A stretch of 64,000 bases of DNA from NCBI GenBank assembly GCA_948469885.1, contig CAOKMT010000007.1, positions 1 to 64,000 of the forward strand. The letters are read 5' to 3'. The number at the start of each line of letters is the position of its first letter. Position 1 is the first letter of the stretch. Below, piece by piece: positions 1 to 8,289 of this stretch. Both the position numbers and the translations under genes were made by a program. The notes under the pieces were generated by a model. The model saw nothing but the letters and a program-made list of their open reading frames with translations. It was not told the DNA's origin and did no database searches. This stretch comes from an uncultured Sporosarcina sp. GTDB taxonomy: Bacteria > Bacillota > Bacilli > Bacillales_A > Planococcaceae.

Positions 1-128
1 CCCACAGGAGCGTGATTTTCGCGACGAGGAGGCTGAAGCCGTGCCCGTGGAAAGCGTCCGCTCGGAACGGAAATCAGCGTGTTACAGGATTTTCTTAGTT
101 CCATATATATTTATAAAAATGACGTTAG
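1..128. repeat. Dispersed intergenic repeat A, copy 1 (5' part cut by window edge)
   Basis: The core GTGGAAAGCGTCCGCTCGGA followed by ACGGAAATCAGCGTG recurs near 33.8 kb (GTAGAAAGCGTCCGCCCGGA, then the same ACGGAAATCAGCGTG). The tail, TTAGTTCC, an AT-rich stretch and TATAAAAATGACGTTAG, recurs alone at 31167-31200. I recall this composite (GCGGCGACTCCTGCGGGA ... GCGGAAAGCGTCCGC) as a common non-coding repeat in Planococcaceae and relatives; that part is memory, not sequence evidence. No ORF is supported here. Confidence 0.7.
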
Positions 129-381
129 ATTGAAACAATTTCTTCTTTATTCTCTTCTTTCATTTCATCTAGAATGTGTGAGTAGGTTTGATTTTAGTTT
201 CCGTGTCTTTCGGGACGGCTTCCCCAATATTTGACTTAGGACTTTTTAAACAGTAAGGAATCTTGCGGACTTTATGTAAGGTTGTGTATTGTTTGACCTT
301 TGTCGTCGATAGAATAGACTGGTCGGTTTCATGACCAGGCTTATTTTGAATCAAATTGAGGAATATGCTATTCTAGTTCAT

Positions 382-446
382 AAGAAACAGCCTTCTTGTA
401 TTTGATTGGTCGTCCTTTCATTTTACAAAAGGGCTGTTTCTTTTTT
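382..446 (+). terminator. Long-loop hairpin with T-run
   Basis: AAGAAACAGCC at 382 pairs with GGCTGTTTCTT at about 432 and is followed by a run of T. The loop is long (about 39 nt). It ends whatever is transcribed upstream and insulates the response-regulator gene; it may also be an insertion-sequence remnant. Confidence 0.55.
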
Positions 447-568
447 GATAATATTGATGGAATATGGATGGTGTGAATGGAAATCTTGCGTTATTGGCGA
501 AAATAAGATTACGTATCATTAGTCGAATAAAGAGTTTGTGCGAAATTCACAGTAAAAGAGGTGCTGTT

Positions 569-1240
569 ATGAAAGAAAAAATATTATTAGTAGAAGATGA
601 AGAAGTCACGCGTGAGGGGATTACTGAGTTTCTGACAGTAAAAGGTTACAATGTCGTAGCTGTTGGTGACGGAGAAGAAGCCATTAACGTATTTGAACGT
701 ACAGTGGATTTTGATTTAGTCATTTTAGATATTATGCTCCCGAAAGTAGATGGTTTCGAGGTATTGCATACAATTCGAAAAAATAGCCAAACATCCGTTT
801 TAATGTTGACTGCAATGGAGGATGAATACACCCAAATTATGAGTTTCGATGAGCAAGCAGATGACTATGTGAGTAAACCTTTTTCCCTTGTCATTTTGGA
901 AAAACGAATTGAGGCTTTATTGCGAAGAAGCAAGCGTAATCATACGGGAGACGTATGGATTTATAAGGATACTAAAGTAGACTTCTCTGCGTATAGTGCA
1001 ACTTACCAAGACGTAAAAGTGGATATCAAGCCTAAAGAGATTAAATTATTACAGCTACTGATCGAGCATACTGGACAAGTTCTGTCACGTGAGCAGATAT
1101 TGGATAGAATGTGGGAAAGTGAAGAAGCCCCGTTTGACCGCGTAATTGACGTATATATCAAAAACCTCAGAAAGAAACTCTATCTTGATTGTATAAAAAC
1201 CGTCAAAGGCGTGGGGTATAAATATGAGGAAACGGTATGA
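569..1240 (+). CDS. OmpR-family response regulator
   Basis: A 223-residue DNA-binding response regulator. The receiver domain (about 1-118) has the acidic pair in LLVEDEE, phospho-acceptor Asp54 in DLVILDIMLP and the conserved Lys in VSKPF. The winged-helix output domain (about 130-220) ends in IKTVKGVGYKYE, typical of the OmpR/PhoB class. The reading frame is open from 464, but ATG 569 follows an AGAGGTG ribosome binding site and gives the standard family N-terminus, so it is preferred. It overlaps the histidine kinase gene by 4 bp (ATGA). The next genes encode an FtsX-type ABC transporter, so it probably controls that transporter, as VncR- or BceR-like regulators do. The exact subfamily is uncertain. 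Confidence 0.93.
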   Translation: MKEKILLVEDEEVTREGITEFLTVKGYNVVAVGDGEEAINVFERTVDFDLVILDIMLPKVDGFEVLHTIRKNSQTSVLMLTAMEDEYTQIMSFDEQADDYVSKPFSLVILEKRIEALLRRSKRNHTGDVWIYKDTKVDFSAYSATYQDVKVDIKPKEIKLLQLLIEHTGQVLSREQILDRMWESEEAPFDRVIDVYIKNLRKKLYLDCIKTVKGVGYKYEETV

Positions 1241-2655
1241 AAAAGTTAAAGCTATTTCCTAAGATATTTCTATACACGATAGGCATTATGAGTATTATTG
1301 TCTTACTCGTGCATGGACTGATGTACGTCATGCTGCCTTCGTTTTACCTTGATCAAAAGAGAGAGGAAGTCAATACAAAAGCGAAAGAACTGATGGTTAT
1401 GTTAAAAGAAACCACTGAAGAGCAAGCGGTAGAAGTAGCAGAAAAGTACGCAATTCAGCATAATGTGAATATAACACTCGATGTTAACGGTGCCATCTAT
1501 CGATACCAAGGATTTACACCTCTTGATATTTACATTGATCCTGCAATGGAAAAAAATTCGGCTAGTGCACCACCGACCGTTGAAATTCACGCACCGCAAA
1601 CTGAGATGACAGAATCCCCCCAAGTGATACTGGAGAAAAAAGTATTTACAAATAAAGAGAATCTACCCTATGGGCTACATCTAATGTTAAATATTCAACC
1701 AGTAGATGAAACAAAGCAAATCGTGTTTAGATTGCTTCCATATTCGATAGCTATCAGTTTTATCATCTCTCTCATTGCTGCGTTTGTTTATAGTAAAGCA
1801 ATTACAAGGCCGATTAAAAATATTTTACGCGTTACAAAAGACATGGAGGTACTCAAAAAAGATAGTTTTTGTGTAGTAGAAAGTGAAGATGAAATCGGGA
1901 TGTTAGCAGAAAATATTAACTCCCTATATGATACCTTGTGGAATACGATTGAATCTTTGGAGCAAAAAATCAATGATATTAGTGACGTGGAAAAAGAAAA
2001 AGTGGAGTTTTTACGTGCAGCCTCACATGAATTAAAAACGCCGTTAACGTCCCTGCATGTATTATTGGAAAACATGAAGTATAACATCGGGAAATACAGT
2101 GATCGAGATTACTATTTAGGGCAGGCAGAGGAAATGGTGATGGAATCCACGAAAATCGTGCAAAATATTTTAACGACAAGCAAGCTGCAGACCCTGTCGC
2201 AGGAGGAACAGAAAGAAGAAGTCGATGTAAGAGAGGTTTTACTAGAAACGATTGAGTCTTATAAAATCTTAGCGAAAGCAAAAGAAATTCAACTGACTCT
2301 CCAAATAGAAGAAACATGTTTTTGTTATATGAATAAGGATGCTTTGAAAAAAGTATTATCCAATCTTCTATCTAATGCCATCAACTACACAGATAAGGGA
2401 AAGCGGATTGATATCCAAATCATAGATGGGCGTCTTTCCATAGAAAATCAGTGCACACCCCTTTCACAAGAAGTGTTGGCCAAAATCTTTAAAGCTTTTT
2501 ATCGACCTGATTTCAGTAGAGATAGAAAAGACGGCGGTACTGGCTTAGGCTTGTACATTGTAAAAGATATTTTAACCCATGCGAATCTCAAGCACTCTTT
2601 TACACCAAGTGACTTAGGAATGAAATTTATAATTGAATGTGCATCTAGGGAATAA
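1237..2655 (+). CDS. Sensor histidine kinase
   Basis: A 472-residue membrane sensor kinase partnering the overlapping upstream regulator. A TM helix at about 9-31, an extracytoplasmic domain of about 135 residues and a second TM helix at about 166-188 precede a HAMP-like linker with TRPIKNI. The dimerisation/phosphotransfer motif AASHELKTPL contains His264. The ATPase domain shows the N-box NLLSNAINY and the G-box GGTGLGLYIVKDI. Because the sensor domain is sizeable, it probably senses an extracellular signal directly and not through the transporter alone. A strong terminator follows within 5 bp, so regulator and kinase form a bicistron. Confidence 0.93.
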   Translation: MKKLKLFPKIFLYTIGIMSIIVLLVHGLMYVMLPSFYLDQKREEVNTKAKELMVMLKETTEEQAVEVAEKYAIQHNVNITLDVNGAIYRYQGFTPLDIYIDPAMEKNSASAPPTVEIHAPQTEMTESPQVILEKKVFTNKENLPYGLHLMLNIQPVDETKQIVFRLLPYSIAISFIISLIAAFVYSKAITRPIKNILRVTKDMEVLKKDSFCVVESEDEIGMLAENINSLYDTLWNTIESLEQKINDISDVEKEKVEFLRAASHELKTPLTSLHVLLENMKYNIGKYSDRDYYLGQAEEMVMESTKIVQNILTTSKLQTLSQEEQKEEVDVREVLLETIESYKILAKAKEIQLTLQIEETCFCYMNKDALKKVLSNLLSNAINYTDKGKRIDIQIIDGRLSIENQCTPLSQEVLAKIFKAFYRPDFSRDRKDGGTGLGLYIVKDILTHANLKHSFTPSDLGMKFIIECASRE

Positions 2656-2659
2656 CATT

Positions 2660-2702
2660 AGCGCTTCTAGAAATGACAAGTTCATTTCTAGAAGCGCTTT
2701 TT
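2660..2702 (+). terminator. Intrinsic terminator after the kinase gene
   Basis: A perfect 16-bp stem (AGCGCTTCTAGAAATG with its complement), a 7-nt loop, then TTTTT. It separates the two-component bicistron from the transporter genes, which therefore need their own promoter. Confidence 0.9.
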
Positions 2703-2728
2703 GGATTCTTTTTGATTCTCGTCAACCA

Positions 2729-2759
2729 TTTCATATACGTTTCATATTGAATGTGTAAG
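2729..2759 (+). promoter_or_regulatory. Candidate response-regulator operator upstream of the ABC transporter
   Basis: TTTCATAT occurs at 2729 and 2740, an 11-bp spacing, the geometry of OmpR-family direct-repeat operators. The 20-mer at 2740-2759 (TTTCATATTGAATGTGTAAG) matches 17 of 20 positions at 163-182, upstream of the regulator gene. The transporter start codon lies 31 bp downstream. Binding by the adjacent regulator is inferred. Confidence 0.45.
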
Positions 2760-2790
2760 CTAACATTACAAAGCCAAGGAGGAACTTTAC

Positions 2791-4182
2791 ATGTCAGTTA
2801 TAACACGTGCATGGTACTACGTCACACGAAAAAAAAGCAAGTCGCTACTCATGTTTCTTATTTTATTCGGAATCGCAACAGCCACAATCAGTGGAATGGC
2901 GATAAAAAAAGCAACTGTCGATGCAAGAGAGCAAATTAACCAATCGATCAATGCTAGTTTTCAAGTAGAAAATAATTTGCAAAATAATATGGGGATAGGC
3001 AACCGCGGTTTTGGGAATGTCCCTGCTTCTGCAGTCGATCAAATCAAGAATATCGATGGGATTACGGAGTATAATGCGAGGATCACGGGTGAAGCGGATT
3101 TAGTTGATTTAAAGAAAGTGAAATTAATAAATCCCCGAATTCAGCATAATGATTCACTTATGAAAGGCTATGAAAATTTTACGGATTTAAGTGGAATGAC
3201 AGACTCATCCTTAGACAATAAATTCATTAGTGGTGTGATTGAATTAGCAAAGGGCAGGCATATCAATAAAGAAGACACGCAAAAGGTATTAGTTCATGAA
3301 GAATTTGCAAAGCTGAATCATCTTAAACTGAACGATAAAATCTATGTACAGGCAAGTCCATTCGCTTCGATGCCGGCAAGTGAAAATGCCAGCAAAGACG
3401 AAATTGGGTTGGAAATTGTCGGGATGTTTAGCGGGAGTAATATGGACCGTGCAACAATGGAATCGGAGTTAGTGGAGAATGCTTTCATCACAGACATTGA
3501 AACGATTAAAATGCTAAATGGTTATGAGGATGAAGAGCTTCTGTACCAAGATGCCAAGTTCTATGTGAATGATCCAAAAGAATTATGGCGTATTCTTGAA
3601 AAGGTAAACGAGTTACCGATTGATTGGACAAACTACCAGGTTGTGGAGTCTGCCAGTGACTATCCAGCTTTAACGGGCTCTTTAGATAGTATGGATGGGC
3701 TCATTAATAAGATGCTGATTGGGATTGTTGTCATCAGTGCGATTATCCTATCCTTAGTGCTTGCATTTTGGATTAACGGGAGAATTCATGAGACAGGCGT
3801 ACTACTATCACTAGGTGTTTCGAAAATAAACATTATCGCTCAATATGTTGCGGAGTTATTAGCGATTGCTGTCGTCAGCTTTGGCCTGTCTTATTTCTCG
3901 GGACAAGCGATCGCTCAAAATATTGGTGATAGCATGGTACAACAAGCCGGGGAAGTAGGCACAGCTAATTTTCAGCAAGGTCACGGGGGTATGCAGTTTG
4001 GTGCAGATGCGGATTCAAGTACAGTCACTAAAACATTGGACAGTATTGACGTGTCAATCACACTCGCTGAAATGGGCTATGTTTGGTTGATAGGCGGGTT
4101 AATCATTTTACTATCGGTCAGCATTTCATCGATCTTTATTATCCGATTGAAACCGAAAGAAATCCTGTCAAAAATGAGTTAG
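2791..4182 (+). CDS. FtsX-family ABC transporter permease
   Basis: A 463-residue permease with MacB/FtsX architecture: one TM helix near the N-terminus (about 17-36), a large extracytoplasmic domain (about 40-305), then three TM helices (about 308-331, 350-375 and 424-448). The C-terminal part carries the FtsX-type sequence NGRIHETGVLLSLGVSK. Such permeases work with a cytoplasmic ATPase, encoded 9 bp downstream, either in mechanotransmission or in export of peptides or lipophilic compounds. The ribosome binding site AAGGAGGAA is well placed. A single half-permease gene implies a homodimer. Resemblance to Vex-type permeases of Gram-positives is from memory; the substrate is unknown. Confidence 0.85.
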   Translation: MSVITRAWYYVTRKKSKSLLMFLILFGIATATISGMAIKKATVDAREQINQSINASFQVENNLQNNMGIGNRGFGNVPASAVDQIKNIDGITEYNARITGEADLVDLKKVKLINPRIQHNDSLMKGYENFTDLSGMTDSSLDNKFISGVIELAKGRHINKEDTQKVLVHEEFAKLNHLKLNDKIYVQASPFASMPASENASKDEIGLEIVGMFSGSNMDRATMESELVENAFITDIETIKMLNGYEDEELLYQDAKFYVNDPKELWRILEKVNELPIDWTNYQVVESASDYPALTGSLDSMDGLINKMLIGIVVISAIILSLVLAFWINGRIHETGVLLSLGVSKINIIAQYVAELLAIAVVSFGLSYFSGQAIAQNIGDSMVQQAGEVGTANFQQGHGGMQFGADADSSTVTKTLDSIDVSITLAEMGYVWLIGGLIILLSVSISSIFIIRLKPKEILSKMS

Positions 4183-4191
4183 GAGGACATT

Positions 4192-4827
4192 ATGACTATT
4201 TTAGAATTAAAAGAAGTTTCATATGCATACAAAAATAACAAAGATAAAAAGGTCTTGAATAATATAAGTACAGCGTTTGAAGAAGGTGTATTTTACGCCA
4301 TTTTAGGGACGTCAGGTTCTGGTAAAACAACCTTATTATCATTACTTGCAGGGTTAGACGAGCCACAAGCTGGAGAAGTACGATTTGCTGGAGAAGATCT
4401 TAAGGTAAAAGGGTATCGAAATCACCGGAAAAACCAAATTTCATTGGTCTTCCAAAACTATAATTTAATAGATTATATGACGCCGATGGAGAATTTAAAA
4501 CTGGTGAACAAGCAAGCCGATAAGCAAATCCTATTAGATTTTGGATTAGAAGAACAAGATCTTCACCGGAATGTTTTACAATTATCAGGCGGACAACAGC
4601 AGCGTGTCGCAATTGCGAGGGCATTAGTGGCTGATGTACCAATTATTTTAGCGGATGAACCGACGGGGAACTTAGACGAGGAAACTGCGGATGGCATTAT
4701 TGAAGTTCTCCAGAATAGTGCACATAAAGAGGGGAAATGTGTGATTGTTGTGACACATAGTAAACACCTTGCCGCTCAAGCAGATGTCGTATTTGAATTA
4801 AAAAAACGAAAACTGTTGAAGAAGTAA
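4192..4827 (+). CDS. ABC transporter ATP-binding protein (LolD/MacB type)
   Basis: A 211-residue nucleotide-binding protein with Walker A GTSGSGKTTLL (about residue 42), Q-loop in LVFQNYNLIDYMT, signature LSGGQQQRVAIARAL, Walker B IILADEPTGNLDEET and a switch His in VVTHS. This composition is typical of ATPases paired with FtsX-like permeases. It lies 9 bp after the permease stop with an AGGAGG ribosome binding site, so the two are translated from one message. Length is normal for the family. Confidence 0.93.
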   Translation: MTILELKEVSYAYKNNKDKKVLNNISTAFEEGVFYAILGTSGSGKTTLLSLLAGLDEPQAGEVRFAGEDLKVKGYRNHRKNQISLVFQNYNLIDYMTPMENLKLVNKQADKQILLDFGLEEQDLHRNVLQLSGGQQQRVAIARALVADVPIILADEPTGNLDEETADGIIEVLQNSAHKEGKCVIVVTHSKHLAAQADVVFELKKRKLLKK

Positions 4828-4880
4828 AGAACTGCGATAAAACGCCATCTGGCGATTAAAAAATAAGGGAGTTTAAGAGG

Positions 4881-5831
4881 ATGAAAAAAATGAAGAAAAT
4901 GACGATGGCCCTTTCGGTTATCTCAGTATTAGCACTTAGTACAGGGTGTGCAGCGAATAATGCAGAAGAAACACCAGTTAAGCCAAAGGAATCCGTTGTC
5001 GATCAAGCAGATGAGCAAATTAAGCCTTACGGTCAACTCGTCGATGTCAAAGGTAAGAAAATGAACGTTTTGGATGTTGGTGAAGGGGAGGAAACCATCG
5101 TCTGGACTCCTGGATATGGGGATATCGCCCCTGGCTTAACTTATACTAAAATGCTGGAGGAACTTACACCGCACTACCGGGTACTTGTCGTTGAGCCTTT
5201 CGGTTATGGTCTGAGTGATGTGATAGATGAGCCACGTACGATTGAAAATATCACGGAGGAAATCCATGAAGCAGTCCAGCAAATTGAAGGTGTGGATAAA
5301 TATATTTTGATGGCACATTCTATCTCAGGCGTCTATGCGATGAAATATGTAGATAGCTATGGCGATGAGCTGACTGGTTTTATAGGATTAGATACGAGCA
5401 CGCCATCGATGTATGATGGGATAGCTATAAATAATGAGCAGCCAGCACCGGATGATGTTCCACCAATTCCTGAGGTTAGTGACGAAGTGAACGAACAATA
5501 CCGTAAAATTGCAAAGAAAGTAAATGCGAACAAGAATGTTGTTGATGAGGCTGCACGTATGAATGAGAACTTAGATGAATCTAAAAAGTATTCATTCCCA
5601 GCCAATTTACCAGTCGCATTTTTCCTTGCCACGGAATCGATAGAGGGGCAGAAGATGTTCCCTATTGAAAAAAATAGAGACTGGGTGAAAATGCACACCG
5701 ACTTGGCGAAGGATTCCACCTACACGAAAGTTTATGAAATTGATAGTAACCATCAACTCTACTTGGATAAATACAAGGAAATTACAGAGAAACTGAATGA
5801 ATTTTTAGCTAACAGACCGACAGAGTCATGA
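4881..5831 (+). CDS. Lipoprotein alpha/beta hydrolase
   Basis: A 316-residue protein with a lipoprotein signal peptide (lipobox LSTGC; predicted lipidated Cys at about residue 23) followed by an alpha/beta hydrolase fold. The nucleophile elbow is AHSISG, with Ser in a G/A-x-S-x-S/G context, and a C-terminal SNHQLYLDK supplies a plausible catalytic His. The protein should sit on the outer face of the membrane. It follows the ABC ATPase by 53 bp in the same direction and may belong to the same stimulon. The substrate cannot be read from sequence; esterase or peptidase activity is possible. Confidence 0.8.
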   Translation: MKKMKKMTMALSVISVLALSTGCAANNAEETPVKPKESVVDQADEQIKPYGQLVDVKGKKMNVLDVGEGEETIVWTPGYGDIAPGLTYTKMLEELTPHYRVLVVEPFGYGLSDVIDEPRTIENITEEIHEAVQQIEGVDKYILMAHSISGVYAMKYVDSYGDELTGFIGLDTSTPSMYDGIAINNEQPAPDDVPPIPEVSDEVNEQYRKIAKKVNANKNVVDEAARMNENLDESKKYSFPANLPVAFFLATESIEGQKMFPIEKNRDWVKMHTDLAKDSTYTKVYEIDSNHQLYLDKYKEITEKLNEFLANRPTES

Positions 5832-5878
5832 TGTAATGGAAAGTGATTGTAGCAAACAAGGTTTTCAATCGATTATTA

Positions 5879-5926
5879 AAACGGGGGAGTTATTCGCTGT
5901 AATAGCATACTCCCTCGTTTTTATTT
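5879..5926 (+). terminator. Intrinsic terminator after the hydrolase gene
   Basis: AACGGGGGAGT pairs with ACTCCCTCGTT (one bulge) and is followed by TTTTTATTTT. Confidence 0.75.
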
Positions 5927-5964
5927 TGAAAGAATGTTAAAAGAAAAAGGACTGAAGAATAATC

Positions 5965-7107
5965 ATGGAGAAACGTGCAGGTAGAGTGTTAAGTATAGAT
6001 ATTATTAGAGGGTTTGCCCTTTTAGGAATCTTTTTTGTCAATGTACCGATGATGCAAAAAAGTGGCGTGTCCTTAGATATGGGAAGTGGTTTTGAAGCAA
6101 TTATTCGATTGTTTTATGATATTTTTATTCAAACGAATTTTTACGTGATTTTCTCATTTTTATTTGGTGTGAGTGCTTATTACTTTATGAGAAGTCAAGA
6201 GAAGAAGGGCTTGGCACCTATGAAATTATTTTGGAAAAGGGCTGCTTGGCTCTTCGTTTTTGGTGCAGTTCATTTTATTTTTATATGGTTTGCGGACATT
6301 TTACACAGCTATGCTTTAATCGGTTTGCTTTTACCCCTATTTTATAAAATATCGCCTAAAAAAATACTGCTATCAGCCGCAGTTATTTTTATGATTTCTT
6401 TCAGCATTACGCAGCTACCTAACCTAATGCCAATGAATATGGATCCATCCTTAGAAGCTATGGAGGATAGCGCTGAATATAAGGAGATACAAGAAAGCAT
6501 CGAACGATGGGAAGAGGAGCAGGCGAATAGAAGCTATTTGTCCAAAGTAAAGCAAAGAGTGCAAGAATTTGTTTTCACTTTACCCTATTCTGTTATTGAT
6601 AACTTAGAAATATTATCTCTCGCCTTACTGGGATTGGGCCTAGCAAAAGCAAAGTTTTTCGAAGAATTTACGCGTTATAAAAAGATTGTGAAAAGAATTG
6701 CTATCGTTGCATTTTTACTTAGCCTACCTATCATCGCTTTAATGGTTAGGGATTTTATGGGCGGTGTTCCGATGATGAATTCTTTCTATGTTTGGATGAG
6801 CGGAAAGTTGTTGGCGACTGTGTATGTGTCGGTGTTCCTTTTTGCTTGTGAAAGTGTTCGAATCAGACGAAAACTAGTGCCTCTTGGTGCATACGGAAAA
6901 ATGGCTTTTACCAATTATTTAAGCCAAAGTATTATTACTGTGTTTATAGTAGTACCGCTTATAAAGAATTTTACGCTACCTATGCAATTTATTTATTGTA
7001 TCGTATTCCTTATTATTCAAGTATATCTATCAACCCTTATTATGAAGAAATATAACTATGGACCATTTGAATTTGTCTGGAGAAAGTTAGTTTTTTTGAG
7101 AAAGTAG
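5965..7107 (+). CDS. DUF418 / YeiB-family membrane protein
   Basis: A 380-residue polytopic membrane protein. The N-terminal R-x-LSIDIIRGFALLGIFFVN motif and the C-terminal segment GKMAFTNYLSQS followed by YGPFEFVWR are hallmarks of the DUF418 (YeiB-like) family. I count about eight to ten hydrophobic segments with a charged cytoplasmic stretch at about 150-195. Members have been linked to acyl or transport functions, but no specific activity is established that I can assign. It has its own position after a terminator, and degenerate repeats follow it. Confidence 0.8.
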   Translation: MEKRAGRVLSIDIIRGFALLGIFFVNVPMMQKSGVSLDMGSGFEAIIRLFYDIFIQTNFYVIFSFLFGVSAYYFMRSQEKKGLAPMKLFWKRAAWLFVFGAVHFIFIWFADILHSYALIGLLLPLFYKISPKKILLSAAVIFMISFSITQLPNLMPMNMDPSLEAMEDSAEYKEIQESIERWEEEQANRSYLSKVKQRVQEFVFTLPYSVIDNLEILSLALLGLGLAKAKFFEEFTRYKKIVKRIAIVAFLLSLPIIALMVRDFMGGVPMMNSFYVWMSGKLLATVYVSVFLFACESVRIRRKLVPLGAYGKMAFTNYLSQSIITVFIVVPLIKNFTLPMQFIYCIVFLIIQVYLSTLIMKKYNYGPFEFVWRKLVFLRK

Positions 7108-7192
7108 AGTGATGCGAAATGAAGTTGCTGCCATTAAACAGGAGGCGGACCTCCAAAATAAAATCATGTTTTAAAGGTTCTATAATATTTGT

Positions 7193-7309
7193 TGGGATAT
7201 CACGAAAATAAAAAAGACATGTTTCACTGTTTCTTTTATACTTGAATTGTTAAGAAACAAATATAAAAAATAGTGAAACGTGAAAGTAAATTTAAACATG
7301 CATATCCCA
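7193..7309. repeat. 117-bp nested inverted repeat (hairpin or MITE-like)
   Basis: Outer arms TGGGATAT (7193) and ATATCCCA (7302), middle arms CATGTTT (7218) and AAACATG (7294), inner arms GTTTCACT (7221) and AGTGAAAC (7272) are nested around one centre. No ORF is present. The layout suits a small non-autonomous element or a structured RNA. No second copy was seen in the window. Confidence 0.5.
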
Positions 7310-7371
7310 GGGGGGGCATCTGAGATAAGTATTCCTGGGCGTTTAACTGTATACGTTTGGAGAAGTATCCG

Positions 7372-7396
7372 CTCAAGTCCTGCGGGAAAGTGAGTG
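7372..7396. repeat. Repeat A fragment
   Basis: CTCAAGTCCTGCGGGAAAGTGAGTGG resembles the left module of repeat A (GCGGCGACTC..GGGGGAATA near 33.75 kb). It is only a fragment, within a 638-bp gene-free region (7108-7745) that also holds the nested inverted repeat, a decayed coding remnant at about 7445-7515 and a hairpin at 7535. Confidence 0.4.
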
Positions 7397-7444
7397 GAAA
7401 ATTCGGAGATGAATCTAACTTTGTTTCTTTTAGTAGTCTAAAGA

Positions 7445-7515
7445 AGATTTACCCCAACATTTGACTTAGAATCAAAAAACTTGAACCCTATTATATCTTG
7501 CGTACTTGATGAAGA
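7445..7515 (-). pseudogene. Decayed coding remnant shared with about 200-265
   Basis: On the minus strand this stretch reads ..FDSKSNVGVNL.., and the stretch at about 200-265 reads ..LKSPKSNIGEAV... Both contain a CTAAGTCAAAT(G/A)TTGGGG core and an upstream CGCAAGAT. Two similar fragments, each next to repeat A debris, suggest remnants of one mobile gene family. The family is not identified. Confidence 0.3.
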
Positions 7516-7534
7516 CGGGGGCTTGAAATAATTG

Positions 7535-7571
7535 AAAACGCTCCAGCCTTAAAAAACGGCGGGAGCGTTTT
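7535..7571. terminator. Hairpin, possible terminator
   Basis: AAAACGCTCC pairs with GGAGCGTTTT around a 17-nt loop. The T tract is short on the plus strand, so termination efficiency is uncertain. Confidence 0.45.
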
Positions 7572-7745
7572 CCATAGAAAGGGATCCGGTGACGCTACTA
7601 AAAGTAATGGTTGTCCCTTGCGATTGCCTTGGTAGGTCATGAGTGATCGGTCACAATGTAAATGGGAAGTGGTCATTGGTTTATCGCATTATAATTGTGT
7701 GATCCCTGTTCTATGCCTTGGAGAGGACTCTCACCTATCCAAGGA

Positions 7746-8261
7746 TCAGAAGTATTTACCATCGTCAAATTCAATGGTAATGGAATAATTTTTTGCGTTT
7801 ATCAAATTTGATAGTTTATGGGCATCTTTCTCAGCTTGCAACGATTTTGTACGGTATTCTTCGGGATTGAATAGAGCTACCCGATACACGGTGGTATTTT
7901 CCGCATATCCATATTGAATTTCTTCTTTTTCAGCCGTGGAAAGCTCTTTATAGAAACGAGCTTTGGCGCGCAGTTGAATTGCCAATTCAATTGCTTCGAC
8001 AATAGCGAGTTTCTGTCCTTGGAACTCGATATCGTTGTCGATGTTGGCACGATAGACGAGTCGGTCAAGTGTCCGACTGTCCGAGCGAACATCATCTAAT
8101 TCTGTGTCAACCGTCGCCACACTACGCGGGCCTATTTTAGGCGTTTCACCTTTTTCGACCGTTGTAAAAGCGATGCGTCTCATTTCATCTTCAAGTTCGT
8201 GGATGCGTTTGGCTAAAATGCTTTTCAGTTTGACGGCTTCAGCTAGTGTGATATGACTCAT
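7746..8261 (-). CDS. DIP1984-like (septicolysin-type) family protein
   Basis: A 171-residue soluble protein, largely helical. The N-terminal segment LAEAVKLKSILAKRIHELEDEM and the pattern TVDTELDDVRSDSRTLDRLVYRANIDN followed by EAIELAIQLRAKARFYKEL match my recollection of the DIP1984/septicolysin-like family, which has no established catalytic role. The ribosome binding site (GGAGG upstream of ATG) is good. The gene is 28 bp downstream of the B3/B4-domain gene on the same strand and may be co-transcribed with it. The family call is tentative; the ORF itself is convincing. Confidence 0.6.
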   Translation of the reverse strand: MSHITLAEAVKLKSILAKRIHELEDEMRRIAFTTVEKGETPKIGPRSVATVDTELDDVRSDSRTLDRLVYRANIDNDIEFQGQKLAIVEAIELAIQLRAKARFYKELSTAEKEEIQYGYAENTTVYRVALFNPEEYRTKSLQAEKDAHKLSNLINAKNYSITIEFDDGKYF

Positions 8262-8289
8262 CTTTTGTTTCCTCCGATCTGTAAACCAT

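Noticed and set aside
169..354. 61-codon minus-strand ORF as an intact gene
   Set aside because: No ribosome binding site or hydrophobic or domain signature. Only part of it resembles another decayed fragment, so it is treated as a remnant.
464..568. N-terminal extension of the response regulator from ATG 464
   Set aside because: It would add 35 residues absent from the family and has no Shine-Dalgarno, unlike ATG 569.
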